A stretch of 64,000 nt of DNA from positions 8,742,001 through 8,806,000 of the forward strand of contig JBANAY010000003.1 of the NCBI GenBank assembly GCA_037952775.1. Direction: 5' to 3'. Under the pieces are notes generated by a model. That model ran no database searches. It had not been told where the DNA came from and worked only from the letters and a program-made list of their open reading frames with translations. This DNA comes from Clonostachys chloroleuca (taxonomy: Eukaryota; Ascomycota; Sordariomycetes; Hypocreales; Bionectriaceae). A program made the translations under genes and the position numbers. Position 1 is the first letter of the stretch. Every line of letters starts with the position of its first letter. Below, piece after piece: positions 11,383-22,594 of the stretch.

Positions 11383-13552
11383 ATGCATTCGTTGGATCCC
11401 CTTACTCCGGCTGAGATCAACCTGGTCGCGTCCCTGATCAAGAAAGCGAACGCGGATAACACTGTTCATTTTAAGAACATTGATCTGATCGAACCACCCA
11501 AAAAAGTCCTTCGGAAATATTTAGTTGCGGAGAGAAATGGCTCAGTTCCGCTCCCTGCCTTGCCTCGACTCGCCTCGGCTCTTTACTATCACCGTGGAAC
11601 GCCAAACCTATTTGTTGCAACTGTGGACCTTGATGCCTCCCGAGTCACTAGAATCAAGAAGCTTGAATCTCGCTACTATGGACAAGCTGACATGGACGAG
11701 GTCGTCGAGGTGAGAGATGCATGTCTGAGGCATCCCAAGGTGGTTGATCGGATCAAATCTTACGGACTACCCGACAATATGACGGTGGTTTGCGATACTT
11801 GGCCCTATGGGCGAGATTCTGACCAGTTGAATCGGAGAATTGCTCAGGTGATTATACTCCCACAGAAGAAACGATATTGGGGCAATTTGGCTGACGTTAT
11901 TCTCTTGTTTGACAGTGCTATCTTTACGCAAAGGATCGGTCTCACCCTGGCTATAACTCTTACGACAACCCCCTGCCCTTTTCACCAGTTATTGATTACC
12001 TCACTAAAGAACTCATCGACATTATTGAACTCCCCTAGGCTCGGACCATTCTGTCACCCCGGAAGTGAAGCACGTCCGTCACGTTAACAAAGAATGGCAC
12101 CATGACCTAAACTCTTTGCCTAAGCGGGCTGACTTGAAGCCCCTCACAGTCCACCAACCATTGGGTGCGTCATTCACAGTAGATGAGCACCTTGTTCAGT
12201 GGCAGAAGTGGCGGTTCAGAGTTGGATTCAACTGGCGAGAAGGAATGGTCATTCACGATGTCACCTATGACGGACGGGAGCTGTTCCACAGGCTCAGTCT
12301 GAGCGAGATGTTTGTTCCTTACGGAGACCCCAGAACACCTTACTCACGAAAGAGTGTTTTTGACGTCGGAGATATTGGAGCTGGTGTTGCAGCGAACAAC
12401 TTGGCTCTCGGATGCGATTGTTTAGGGTTAATCAAGGTGAGTGTGACCTGTGAATGAGGAGACAAAGGGCCTCGACTTGGTCAAGATTGCTAATTGGTGA
12501 ATGATAAACAACAGTACTTTTCCTTCACCCTTAGCGATTCTAATGGAAACCCAGTGCCTAAGCCAAACGCAATCTGCATGCACGAGATTGATGATGGAAT
12601 CGGCTGGAAGCATACCGACGGCGCCACAAAGGAAGTGTCAATTGTGCGATCGCGAGTGCTCGTTCTCCAGACCATCATCACCGTCGGCAACTATGAGTAC
12701 ATTTTCAAGTGGCATTTTGACCAAGCAGCCGGCCTTCACTACATCATTCAGGCAACGGGAATTCTCTCCACTGTCCCCATCGCGCCCGGCGTCAAGGTTC
12801 CATGGGGAACAAATGTCAATCACGGCGTTATGGCCCCTTATCATCAGCACGTTTTCTCTCTGCGCATCGACCCTACTTTAGACGGAGACAAAAACAGTCT
12901 CGTCGAGGAAGACTCTGTAGCCATGCCTTTCGATGAAGAGAACCCATGTGGCGTAGGTTATATTACCAAGACCAACGTCGTTTCCACATCGGGAACTTCA
13001 CAGGCTGTCAACAACCGCGTACACAAGATCGTGAACCCTTCGGTCATCAACAGGATCTCTGGGAAGCCGGTTGCGTATGCCATCCACAGCCCTCAGAAGC
13101 AGATGCTCCTCGCCCACCCCGACTCATGGCATGGCAAGCGGGCCAAGTTCGCTCTTCACCCCTATTGGGTCACAGCCTACCGCGACGGAGAACTCTATGC
13201 CGCGGGTGATTACACCTACCAATCGCTCCCAGACGACGTAGCTATGGAAGATGACAGTGTAAACAAGGGAGATGTTGCTACTTGGGCAAAGCGGGGTGAC
13301 AAGGTGGACAACGAGGATATTGTGCTGTGGCACTCGGTCAGCTTGACGCACAACCCTCGACCCGAAGACTATCCCGTCATGCCTTGCGAGACCATGATGG
13401 TTAGCTTGAAGCCCAGTGGATTCTTTGAACAGAATCCTGCCTTGGATGTCCCGCAGAGCACTCAGAGGATGAACAAGAGCGTCCTGTTTGAGGAGGAGGC
13501 TCCGGCAGCTGGGAGCAGGAGCGGGGCTTGCTGTGGCAGCTCCAAGCTATAA
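11383..13552 (+). CDS. Copper amine oxidase (TPQ), peroxisomal
   Basis: Exons 11383-11847, 11916-12436 and 12515-13552, about 674 residues after one frame break. It oxidises primary amines to aldehydes with release of ammonia and hydrogen peroxide. The cofactor site NYEY (about 388-391, Tyr 389 becoming topaquinone), copper ligands in HQH (~439, 441) and THNPR (~608), and the catalytic Asp in SVFDVGD (~305) are all present. The protein ends in SKL, a type 1 peroxisomal targeting signal, so catalase could remove the peroxide. The frame is lost at the C4 run 12032-12035 (TAG at 12036) and resumes at once in the next frame; one extra C would restore it. It begins the inverted-repeat-bearing gene set. 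Confidence 0.88.
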
Positions 13553-13907
13553 ACAGCAAATTTAGCAATAGATAGAATACAAGGACTTAGATTTGTTGCA
13601 AGTTTTGCGGTTGAGTGAAAATTCGCTGCGATGACCCTTCTTGGACGCATATAGGTACTTGATTACTATACTACAACAAATCAAGTACCGCGAGGTCATC
13701 CCTACGAGACTTGATTCAGAAAGGTCTCTGGCAAGGGTGTACCAACGTATCATTTACTCGCTATGAAAATCCCGAGAAGTGTGACGTTTATTAACGCGAC
13801 TATGCGGCTATGGGACGCAGCAGAATGCTCTTTGCCCCTTTGATCACATGTCTCGCATGAGAAGTGAGTTGGCAAAGGTTTGTGTTGAGTTTATTGATTT
13901 GATCCAG
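13553..13907. other. Intergenic between convergent genes
   Basis: Separates the 3' ends of the amine oxidase and of the first Zn2Cys6 regulator. Nothing recognised. Confidence 0.5.
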
Positions 13908-16643
13908 CTACAAGCTGAAATATATTCTATTTGAAAAGTCCAGATCTGGTGCTGGGTCAAAGCCCTCCCCCAACCCGCCCTGAAGGTCTCCCATCCACTG
14001 GCGATGCGTCTCCTCTGTCATGGGAGGCGTGACACCTTCCAACGAATTCATAATATCAACAGTCACGGAATTATCATGTTCAAACTCAGAGGGAATCTCA
14101 AAATCAGCCACCAAAGGCTCCGTCGCCATCTCTCGGATCATTCTCAGTGTGGGTTGGTGGATGACGACTTTGCTCAGGCCGGCCCAGTGTTCCTCAATCC
14201 CGTTCCTAGCGGCTGGGCTGATCATGGCTGGCCTCTCCCATGTCAAACCGATCGGTATCTCACCTGCCAGAAGCTCAAAGGTGTCTCGGATGCATTCGGC
14301 CTCGGCCCAGCGTTCTGCGAGGATGGCCAAGGTGCTAGAGCAGGCCCGGATAGCGTCGGAGACGTCGGGTGACGTGTAAGAGTCCTTCCACCGCGAGGGC
14401 GGAGTGGCAAAGAAGCAGTAGAGCAAGGTGACTCCGATTTGGAATTGGGTAAGAAGCTAGATATGATGAAAATAGACGGTTAGGCGACCGCGAACAAACT
14501 AAAATGGGATAAATGCAAATCGAATGGGGAACCCTTACTCCTAGCCACGGCTGGGCAATCTCTCTTGCCATCTGGAACCTCCGGAATAGAACCAACGAAT
14601 GACAACAAGCCTGTACGGACCAATCACCTGACATGCCATGGGCCGTTCGTCTTGTCGGTCGGAAAAGCATGACAATATTGTAGTAGTAAATCATCGTGAG
14701 CCATCCGGGACTCACATATCCCCGTTGGGTGGGCTTGCACGACAGCTCTAATCCTTTGTGCCACTCTTTGAGCTTTTCCATGAGTTTGATGCGCCACGTG
14801 AACGTCACGTCAGAGTGTGGCACATAAGTCTTGTCGAGTACTGTGTTCTGGATTTCAGACTCGAGCTGGCGGCCTACTAGGACGTGAAGAGCTGTCGACA
14901 AATTGGTGTAGCCAGAGTATCCGCGCAGGGGAGTACCTGGTTGTGTGGAAGAGGCTACCTCGAGCAGTAGATCATCGTCGACATTCTCGAAGATCTTGCA
15001 CCATGCAATGCATTTAGTGAACACGATAGTGTGTCAAGGAATCTAGGAGTACTTACAGCGACTGTTATGTGATTGTCTGGAATCGAAGTTGGAAAGTCAA
15101 ACGAGCTGCAAACTGCTCGATCAATTGCGTAGGCACACCAGAAAATCTTCCGCCGATGCTGGATCTGCAACAGGGTGTCGGCATCAGTAGGTTGAGGTTC
15201 GGTTTCTGCCAGGTGTAGTTGCGCCATGATGCAGAATCGCATGGTCCAGGACGAAAGGGAGATAATGTTTTCTTGAAATGGCATGTGGAGAGCGTAGATG
15301 GTTAATAGGAGGAGGCCTTGTGCTCGAATGATGGGGTCGGGTGCTGCAACCAGATAAGAAAGATATTTTGAGGTTGCCAGAGAGTACAACGCCTGAGGGG
15401 GGATAAAGAAGGTCAGAATACCATTCGTATGCCAATGCCAACTCCAAATGACTAGACTGACCTCAGCTCTTTCTCTCCCATTAACTCGAGCTTTTGTCAT
15501 AAGAAAGGCGATGGCATAAACCTGAGAGCACGATATAACAGACATTAGAGACTGATTGGCTGGGGAAAAAGACAGCGCCATTCAAATTAACTCACCATGT
15601 ATACGATAAAGGCCTTCCACCTCATTTCCAGAGGCAAGGAAGTCCTGTCATTTCTCCAGTTATCGATCCACTTTAGAAACTGATGTTTGAGGAGAAAGGG
15701 GTACTGAGAATGGGCCATCTCAAAGTAAGTTTGGATGAGAAACTGCTCCGTCTGGATATCTAAATCCACGACCTCAGGCCATACAGACGTATCTAGGCTA
15801 GAAGCTTGATAAGAAGTCCCAGATAGGGCTGCGAAGAGTGTGTGGTCGGGTGGGGTCGGCATCAGGGGTAATACTGGGCCTGAGGTAGCTATGGTCTCAT
15901 TATGGAGAGTGGCGGCAGGCTCGACATGGCTTGGAAATGCGTTATCGGGGCGCAGTCGTGGACCAGAGGGCTGGTTGGGTAAGAATAGTAAGTGAATGCA
16001 TGAAACAGCATGTGAGACAGAGTGTGGATAGGCATTCAACATGGCACAGCCCTGAAAGCTGGAATTGTCGTACCTGTACATCTCTTGTTGGTGATGGTAG
16101 TGACGGTTGGCTTCTAGACCGAGAGGTTCCGTCGATGTGATCTAGGCTCTCCTGAGGTATGAGCCGTTCTAGCTGTGCTATCCGTTCTTCTAGTCGATGC
16201 ACATATCTAAGAGACAACAGGCAGCCTTTAGTACAACACTTGGAACCACTGAAGGTGGTCGGACGAACTCTGATTCCAAAGGTGGTTTCGATATGTTTGA
16301 CCTGGCGGGGACACATTCTACAAATGGGTTAATCTCGTTTAGCTGTTCGATATGACTGGCAAAAAGAACGGCTGGGCCAGGGTCTAGTTTACCAGCACCG
16401 GAGTGAATACAGTTTTCACAGGGTCGCACTTCGGTACACTTTGCAACAAATGACAGAGAAATGGTCAGATCCAGAACGAAAAGGCACCCCGACGGAGTTC
16501 TCTGCTGAGGTGGAAGAGGGGCAACAGGCGGCATTCACCTTCTGCTTTCGATGACGGCAGCGGGCACAGGCTAAAGGTTTCGGTCTCCTAGCTGAGGGAA
16601 CCCCCGATGGCTCAGGTGGATCCTGTTCAACTGGCCGCGACAT
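13908..16643 (-). CDS. Zn2Cys6 transcription factor with fungal-specific domain (regulator 1)
   Basis: Nine exons from the ATG at 16643: 16643-16539, 16438-16393, 16317-16302, 16206-16074, 15970-15596, 15521-15462, 15392-15057, 14994-14539 and 14456-13908, giving 691 residues. The binuclear zinc cluster follows CX2CX6CX5CX2CX6C and is assembled from three exons, the last only 16 bases long. A short coiled coil (YVHRLEERIAQLERLI) follows as the dimerisation element, then the middle homology region of about 500 residues. It is transcribed away from the GATase gene, and their shared promoter carries a CGG-N9-CCG repeat. It resembles the regulator at 26241-28428 and is a candidate controller of the cluster. 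Small exon boundaries are inferred from phase and finger spacing. Confidence 0.82.
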
Positions 16644-17091
16644 TCTGCGCTTCTATCACTTCCTCCGTCTCACTCAAATTGCCAGGCTGTGGTGCGTGGA
16701 GGTCGTTCAGTCTCCAGATTTGCGATTTGGTTAATGATTGATATGACTGGGCGACAGGGTAGCCTACTGGGTGGACATTGCTGGCCCCGGATTTGGACAA
16801 AAAAGTCTGTTTCCGTATTGTTTGGTGTGTGTCGGAGTCTTGGTCCGAAAGATGGTGTTGGTCGTGTGGGTCGTCTGGCGTCTTCGGAGTTTGTCGGCAT
16901 AAATCTATTTCCCACCAACTTAAGTTGTTAAGCTATTGCTGAGAGAACCGGGTAACTCTCACCTCCCTGATAGCATATTAATAGCGAAAGGCTCAGATAT
17001 ATCGGCGGATAGAACCAACCACATACGCGTCATCCACAAGGATTCCTTTGATAGTTATCTGTTCACAACCCTTGCCGACTATTCCAATAAT
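16644..17091. other. Divergent promoter between regulator 1 and GATase-like gene
   Basis: Short bidirectional promoter region with several CGG half-sites. No open frame of its own is credible. Confidence 0.5.
16832..16848. promoter_or_regulatory. CGG-N9-CCG inverted repeat
   Basis: The sequence TCGGAGTCTTGGTCCGA is a palindrome of CGG half-sites in the shared promoter of regulator 1 and the GATase gene. It is a looser match than the ATCGG-Nx-CCGAT sites elsewhere in the cluster. Auto-regulation is possible. Confidence 0.35.
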
Positions 17092-17944
17092 ATGGCGATT
17101 GAGGATACGCTTAATATCGCAGTCCTCAACTGCGGCTACACATGCCAGAGCATACAAGAAGCTCGAGGGCAGTATCATGATCTGTTTGGTGCAATATTGC
17201 TGCCAGCAGCAGAGCGAGCAAACCGGAAGGCAACTGGCAGCCGACGAGTGAAGCTTGAAATCACGGGGTGGGATACCGTTAACCAAGTGTACCCACCATC
17301 GCTGGAGGATATAGATGGCATTATCATATCTGGTTCACCGAATAGCGCCTATGAAGAACTGGAATGGATACAAACATTGAATCGCTTTGTTGCAGGTATG
17401 CCTCTCATCGCGATGTGCGATGTCAGCGAGAACTAAATTGCCTCTAGACGTGTATCACAATTACACCGCCATTAAAATATATGGCTCATGTTTCGGCCAC
17501 CAGGTTGTGTGCCACGCGCTATTCACCAACAAGGGCGCTGTTGTGGCGAAGGATCCGGCTGGTTGGGAGCTTGGAGTGCATAGCGTCCGACTCACAGACT
17601 ATTTCGTTTCCAGGTTCCCGAATCTACTTGATGACAACAATTTGTTGCTTCAATACTTACATGCTGATTCTGTCTTTTTTGGGGAAACCCTCCCAGAGGA
17701 TGTCCATGTTATTGGCACTACTCCCCAATGCAAGAACCAGGGCGTATATCAACAAGGGAGGCTTCTAACATTGCAGGGGCATCCTGAGTTTGACCAATTC
17801 ATTGAAGAGGAGTGCCTGAAGTTGGTAGGAAAGCGTGTCGGCTGGCAGGAAACATTCCTGGAGGATGCACTTGTAGCCGCACGGATCGAAGATGATACCT
17901 CGACAGCTGCTGATATTATTGTTCAGTTCTTTGCAGAAGGATAA
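17092..17944 (+). CDS. Class I glutamine-amidotransferase-like protein
   Basis: Two exons (17092-17395, 17448-17944), 266 residues. The ATG at 17092 is chosen because the GATase fold starts directly with NIAVLNCG. The triad is recognisable as Cys116 in GSCFGHQ and His213 plus Glu215 in QGHPEFD. Class I GATase domains hydrolyse glutamine or related gamma-glutamyl amides. Stand-alone fungal members of this type mostly have no known partner or substrate. Its position between a regulator and amine-metabolism genes suggests release or transfer of nitrogen, or hydrolysis of a gamma-glutamyl intermediate; that is inference. It runs toward the convergent aminotransferase gene. Confidence 0.85.
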
Positions 17945-18124
17945 TCTCTAATGTCTGATATTAATGAATCAAAATTTGGGCAGCCAGAAAAACTTCTATC
18001 CAGTCAATGGCATGGGCTTTATGTGAGCATTCAAAACAAGGTAGATGTGCCGAGACATTTGAGATCTAATGGCATCATTTGGAAATACAATAACATCTCT
18101 TCAATTTCCAACATCACTATAAAA

Positions 18125-19584
18125 TCAAGCTGTATTCTTCCCATAGCTTAGAAGAACCCCTCTCAACCGCATTATGCCTTCCTTGATAGCCTCCTCTTCA
18201 TGAAACGACCAGCACAATCTGATGGAATTGCCAAAGCTGGCTTTCGATCTCTCCTTGCTGCCTCCGTCTCCCTTGACCTCGAACATCTTTCCATATGCAA
18301 TTTTCAACTCCTCGTTTTCCAAAGCTGCCTTGGCAAGGCTAGAAACATCTTGATATACGCTGGGCAAGGCAATAGACAAGAAGAATCCACCAACAATCTG
18401 AACCTTCACTTCCGAGCAGCCCCCGTCACTTGTTTTAATGTGACTGTAATAAGGCTGCCCCGTTATGATTTTAACGCCGATAGGTTCCAGATATTCCTCG
18501 ATAGCATTAACCATAGCGTAGTAGCGAGATGCGTAAGTTGGTATTAGTTTCTTCTCGATGTGTGTTTTGAGTGCCCCCGAGGACAACATGTTTTCGACAA
18601 ACGTTGAACTGAGGTGGCCCGGGTTTCCTCCAGATATAGAAGCGCCGCTTGTGAAGAACCACAGCTGTTAGTCTTCGGTATGTCACATTGGAAGAATGAT
18701 GATTGAACTTACGTAGTGGCAAGGAAATTGACAAATGCCGGGGTGCCCATTACCCACGATACTCGCGCTCCTGGAGCAATGATTTTGGAAAACGAGCCAT
18801 TACTCATGGTATTACCCCATTTGCCTTCAGGGTCAAGCTCTCGGTTGATATCCACCAGTGTAGGGGGAATCTCTAGCTTTGTACCCTCAACGTAGTCCTT
18901 CTTCTCGTGCGGCCAGCTCAGAAAGTCGTACACGTCGTCTGAAATGACAAGTGCATCGTACTTTATAGCAAGACGGACGAGGTCGTATCTGTGTTTCAGC
19001 GACATTGTTTTCCCGCTAGGATTGGAGAATGTCGGCACAACGTAGATGATATGTTTATATATCTTCTCGTATCCATTTGCTGTTGTTTTAAGCCGACCTT
19101 GCTCGCCCTGACCAGCATATTCAGCCTCGGTTTCAGTCAATGCATTTGCGAGAAAGTCCAGATCGATGCCTTCGTCATCTTCTGGCACGCCTCTCAGCTT
19201 GCCTATGAAACCGCAGTCCTCAAACACCGGACATGCCAAAAAGTAGGTGGGTTCCACCATCCAAATCCGCCTGGTATACGAGGGATCGGCGAACCGAAGG
19301 AGGGCATTGGAAAGATTCTGTGATGCACCTCCCGCAATGCACACGCGACTCTCTTCAATCGCCTGGGGATCATTGTGGTACATGGAACCGAGGAACTTCG
19401 CCATTTGACTGCGAAGCGGAACATGGCCACGACTGGGACCGTAGACCAGAGCAGAACTGGCGGTATCGAAGCTACTTAGAACAGAAGTCGTAGCCGCGTT
19501 GAGGGCCTCGCTTGGGAAAAGGGAGGGAGAAGGCCATCCTAATTGGAGGTTGATTTGCTTCCCAGTGGGGAGAAGGGAGGTCAT
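18125..19584 (-). CDS. PLP-dependent aminotransferase, class I/II
   Basis: Two exons (19584-18713, 18647-18125) joined in phase 2 across a 65-base intron ending in AAG, 464 residues. The pyridoxal-phosphate lysine is Lys267 in SFSKIIAPGARVSW, with the supporting Asn in PTFSNPSG (~188) and the Asp of SDDVYD (~217). This places it in fold type I, near the 2-aminoadipate/aromatic aminotransferase and MocR-type enzymes that move amino groups between an amino acid and a 2-oxo acid. It is not a class III omega-transaminase, so it is not an ordinary GABA transaminase. It shares a bidirectional promoter bearing an ATCGG-N10-CCGAT repeat with the ALDH gene. Confidence 0.87.
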
Positions 19585-20048
19585 TTCGTCTGGGATCTAG
19601 AATCAATGAAGAGATATGTTATTGCAAGCAACTCGTCAAAAGCTGAAATTCATGACAACAGCAGCATGTGAATGTGAAGAGGGTGGTTCTTAAGTGACAG
19701 GGTCCTGCCAAGCAGTCACATCAACTTCAAAAGTCCGTTCCCCAGTCCCCGATCATTTTCAGTGGGCTCCCAACGCTGTCCGAACCCATGTTTACTGCAC
19801 AAATAGGGCATTGAGCTAGATCAATCCGAGATCTTCGGGCATTCCTCATGGTGTTGGGCGCGCATGACTTGGATCGGACCTTAGCGTCCGATGATGTCGC
19901 AGTGGAATCGGACCCAGACTGCGCCATATCACGGTGAGTACTCATTGTATATTACCTTGAAGTGTAGTAGATATCTAAGATCGGATAGATAGCTAGACAA
20001 ATCTCATCGATTAATTGCCGTTCTAGACGTCAAGCTATCCTCGCCATC
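19585..20048. other. Divergent promoter between aminotransferase and ALDH
   Basis: Bidirectional promoter region holding the inverted repeat at 19873-19892 and additional TCGG half-sites near 19908 and 19982. No gene. Confidence 0.5.
19873..19892. promoter_or_regulatory. ATCGG-N10-CCGAT inverted repeat
   Basis: Two outward-matching half-sites ATCGG and CCGAT with a ten-base spacer between the divergent aminotransferase and ALDH genes. The right half lies in GCGTCCGATG, closely similar to the sites at 22337 and 25014. A Zn2Cys6 target is inferred. Confidence 0.45.
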
Positions 20049-21968
20049 ATGGCCCAGGCAATACCTTTCCAGGTGCGTATGCAACTAGCACGACTATCAA
20101 CGGAGCATTTTGGAAAACTGATACTGAAGCCAGCTGGACTCCCCATCGCTTTTTAACGACCAATCCTATGTGAATGGCGCCTGGGTAGCGTCGGCATCTG
20201 GAAGACGATTTCACGTGACAGGTTGGCTCAACTCATAGCCCAGTGAACATTGTCCATATTCACCATACTAACACTGTCCAATTCTAGATCCTGGAACAGG
20301 GGAGAGTTGGGCATCTGTTCCAGAAAATGATGCTTCAGATGTGGATCCAGCAGTTCAGGCGGCCCAAGATGCCTTTCTTCTCTACCGCAAGACCACACCA
20401 CGCCAACGGTCGCAGTACTTGCTGAACTGGCACCTCCTTCTAAAGGAACACAAAAGCGATATTGCCAAGATTATCACGTATGAGACCGGAAAGCCTCTCG
20501 GCGAGTCTGTAGGAGAACTTGACTATGCAATTAGCTCTACATGGTGGTTTGCGGGGGAGGCTGATAGAATCCAAGGCACCTTCTTCGACTCATCGATGCC
20601 TGGAAAGAAGGTCTTAACCATCAAGCAGCCCATCGGCGTAGTAGCGGCACTCGTTCCCTGGAACTTCCCTGTCGCGTGAGTTAGATGGCTTTCCCCCTCT
20701 CGCGCTGCCTTAATCTTGACTAATCTTTAACAGGATGATTGTCCGAAAAGCCGCAGCAGCTCTTGCGGCCGGATGCACCATGGTCATTAAGCCATCCCCA
20801 GAAAGTCCGTTATCTGTCCTCAGTTTGGCACAACTCGCGACGCAAGCTGGTTTTCCGGACGGGTGTCTGAATGTTCTCACGACAAGCCTTGCGTATACTC
20901 CAGCCCTGAGCGAGGCTCTCTGTCGTCATGCCCTGGTTAAAAAGGTCACTTTCACTGGCTCGGTATGGGAATCATTCCATTAAAACCGAGAATTCAATCG
21001 TGCTAATCGGCCATCAAAATGCCCGCAGACCAGGATTGGAAAGCTGATAGCTAAAATATGCTCGGATAGTCTCACAAAAGTCACCCTTGAGCTTGGTGGT
21101 AATTGTCCATTTGTCATTTTTGACGATGCAGATCTGGATCAAGCAGCGGCCGGTAAGATAGTTCGCATCATTAGTCGACGTAAAGTAGGCTTGTCTGACT
21201 TGCGTCTCTCAACAGCGCTCATGAACCTCAAATGGCGAAACTCAGGCCAGGCATGCATCAGTGCCAATCGAGTCTACGTCCAGGCCGGTGTCTATGAGAA
21301 ATTCGCTTCCATGCTCACAGATTTGACCTCTAAGCTTGTTGTTGGCCATGGCAGCTCAAGTGATTCAACATTGGGTCCCGTGACCACACCACAGAGCCTC
21401 GATCGCATATCAGAGCAAGTTAATGACGCCCAAGTTCATGGAGCGAGGATCTTACTCGGAGGCAAGAGAGTAGAAAACACTACCGGATACTTTTTCCAGC
21501 CTACGATTATTGCCGATGCTACAAGCGAGATGCGTGTCACGCATGAAGAATCCTTCGCCCCCATCCTCACCTTTTACAAATTTCAGGACGAATCAGAGGC
21601 TATCAAGCTTGCAAATGATACACCGGTAAGATTGGCCACGCTCTATCTGCACAATTTCTTTCTATACTGACTTGATGCTGCGTTCAGATGGGACTCGCCT
21701 CGTACGTGTTCACCAAAGATTTAGATCGCGCCTGGAGACTGCTTGATGAAATTGAGGCTGGCATGATCGGGCTCAACACAAGTATGAAAATCTTAATAAC
21801 CCTCCCATCAACTAAATCTAACTTGAGATAGGTGCAATTACGGGTGCTGAATCCCCTTTTGGCGGAATGAAGGAATCTGGATACGGAAAGGAAGCGGGCA
21901 AGGACGTAGCCGTGGAGGAATACCTCGTGACCAAGGCAGCCTCAGTGGCAATAGCGAGCAGGCCGTAG
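20049..21968 (+). CDS. Aldehyde dehydrogenase, succinate-semialdehyde dehydrogenase-like
   Basis: Eight exons (20049-20072, 20134-20221, 20288-20675, 20734-20962, 21029-21152, 21216-21625, 21688-21781, 21832-21968), 497 residues, the usual length for NAD(P)-dependent ALDH. The general base is Glu264 in LELGGN and the nucleophile Cys298 in NSGQACIS, 34 residues apart as in the family; the cofactor loop FTGSTRIGK is intact. The C-terminal block with SPFGGMKESGYGKE is typical of succinate-semialdehyde dehydrogenases. It could oxidise the aldehyde made by the amine oxidase. No peroxisomal or mitochondrial signal is obvious: the protein starts MAQAIPFQ and ends ASRP. Specificity for succinate semialdehyde is inference. 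Confidence 0.87.
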
Positions 21969-22594
21969 TTCGTAAGCCCTGATTTTTGCCGGGCAAGGGT
22001 CACAAGGAGTTAGATGGAAATTCAATATTTGCTTATATTAGAGACTCTCTTGTCGCAAGAATCACGCACCATCATGTTTTGAAAGTAAAGATCCGACCGA
22101 GTCGGAGCCGTCTCTTCTCATTTCTTACTCCAAACTTGTTCTATGTAACAATTTGATTGTCGCCCATGTATCAACCGTTCATTCCGTCGAGGCCTTGTCG
22201 AAGATTGAGCTGTCTACCCAGCAGCCATGAACACTAGTTTTCCTGATACAGGGTTCCCCCATCCCGAGAGATAAGGATGGGCTTGATCCACCACTCTGTG
22301 AGGATGCTGATTGGATTTCGGCACTCTTCGGGGCCCATCGGGGCGTCTCCGATGAATCTTATGGCCGCCCGCAACCATCAAGAAACTGGGCGAGTCAAGA
22401 ATTGGGCGGAGAAGAGTACTAAGATTCTTTAGCTTTTGATATTGGTGTCACGCAAGCAGAAATTAGCCATTTCCAAACATCCGACGAGAGCATGGATATG
22501 ATGCATATATAACTCCCAAACACGGGTGCCTTTTTGGTTTTTTGCAACACCGCTCTGGATTTGGACAACGATAACCGAAACGAACGTATACAAC
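21969..22594. other. Intergenic, promoter of the second permease
   Basis: No gene. Contains the inverted repeat at 22337-22353 and a TATA-like stretch near 22506-22512, about 85 bases before the permease ATG. Confidence 0.5.
22337..22353. promoter_or_regulatory. ATCGG-N7-CCGAT inverted repeat
   Basis: ATCGGGGCGTCTCCGAT about 240 bases upstream of the permease start. It is nearly identical to the site upstream of the SnoaL-like gene (25014), which differs mainly by one added spacer base. Inferred binding site of a dimeric Zn2Cys6 protein. Confidence 0.45.

Noticed and set aside
11119..11437. Two overlapping frames upstream of the amine oxidase
   Set aside because: They cross the TATA-like region and the amine oxidase start; no coding character.
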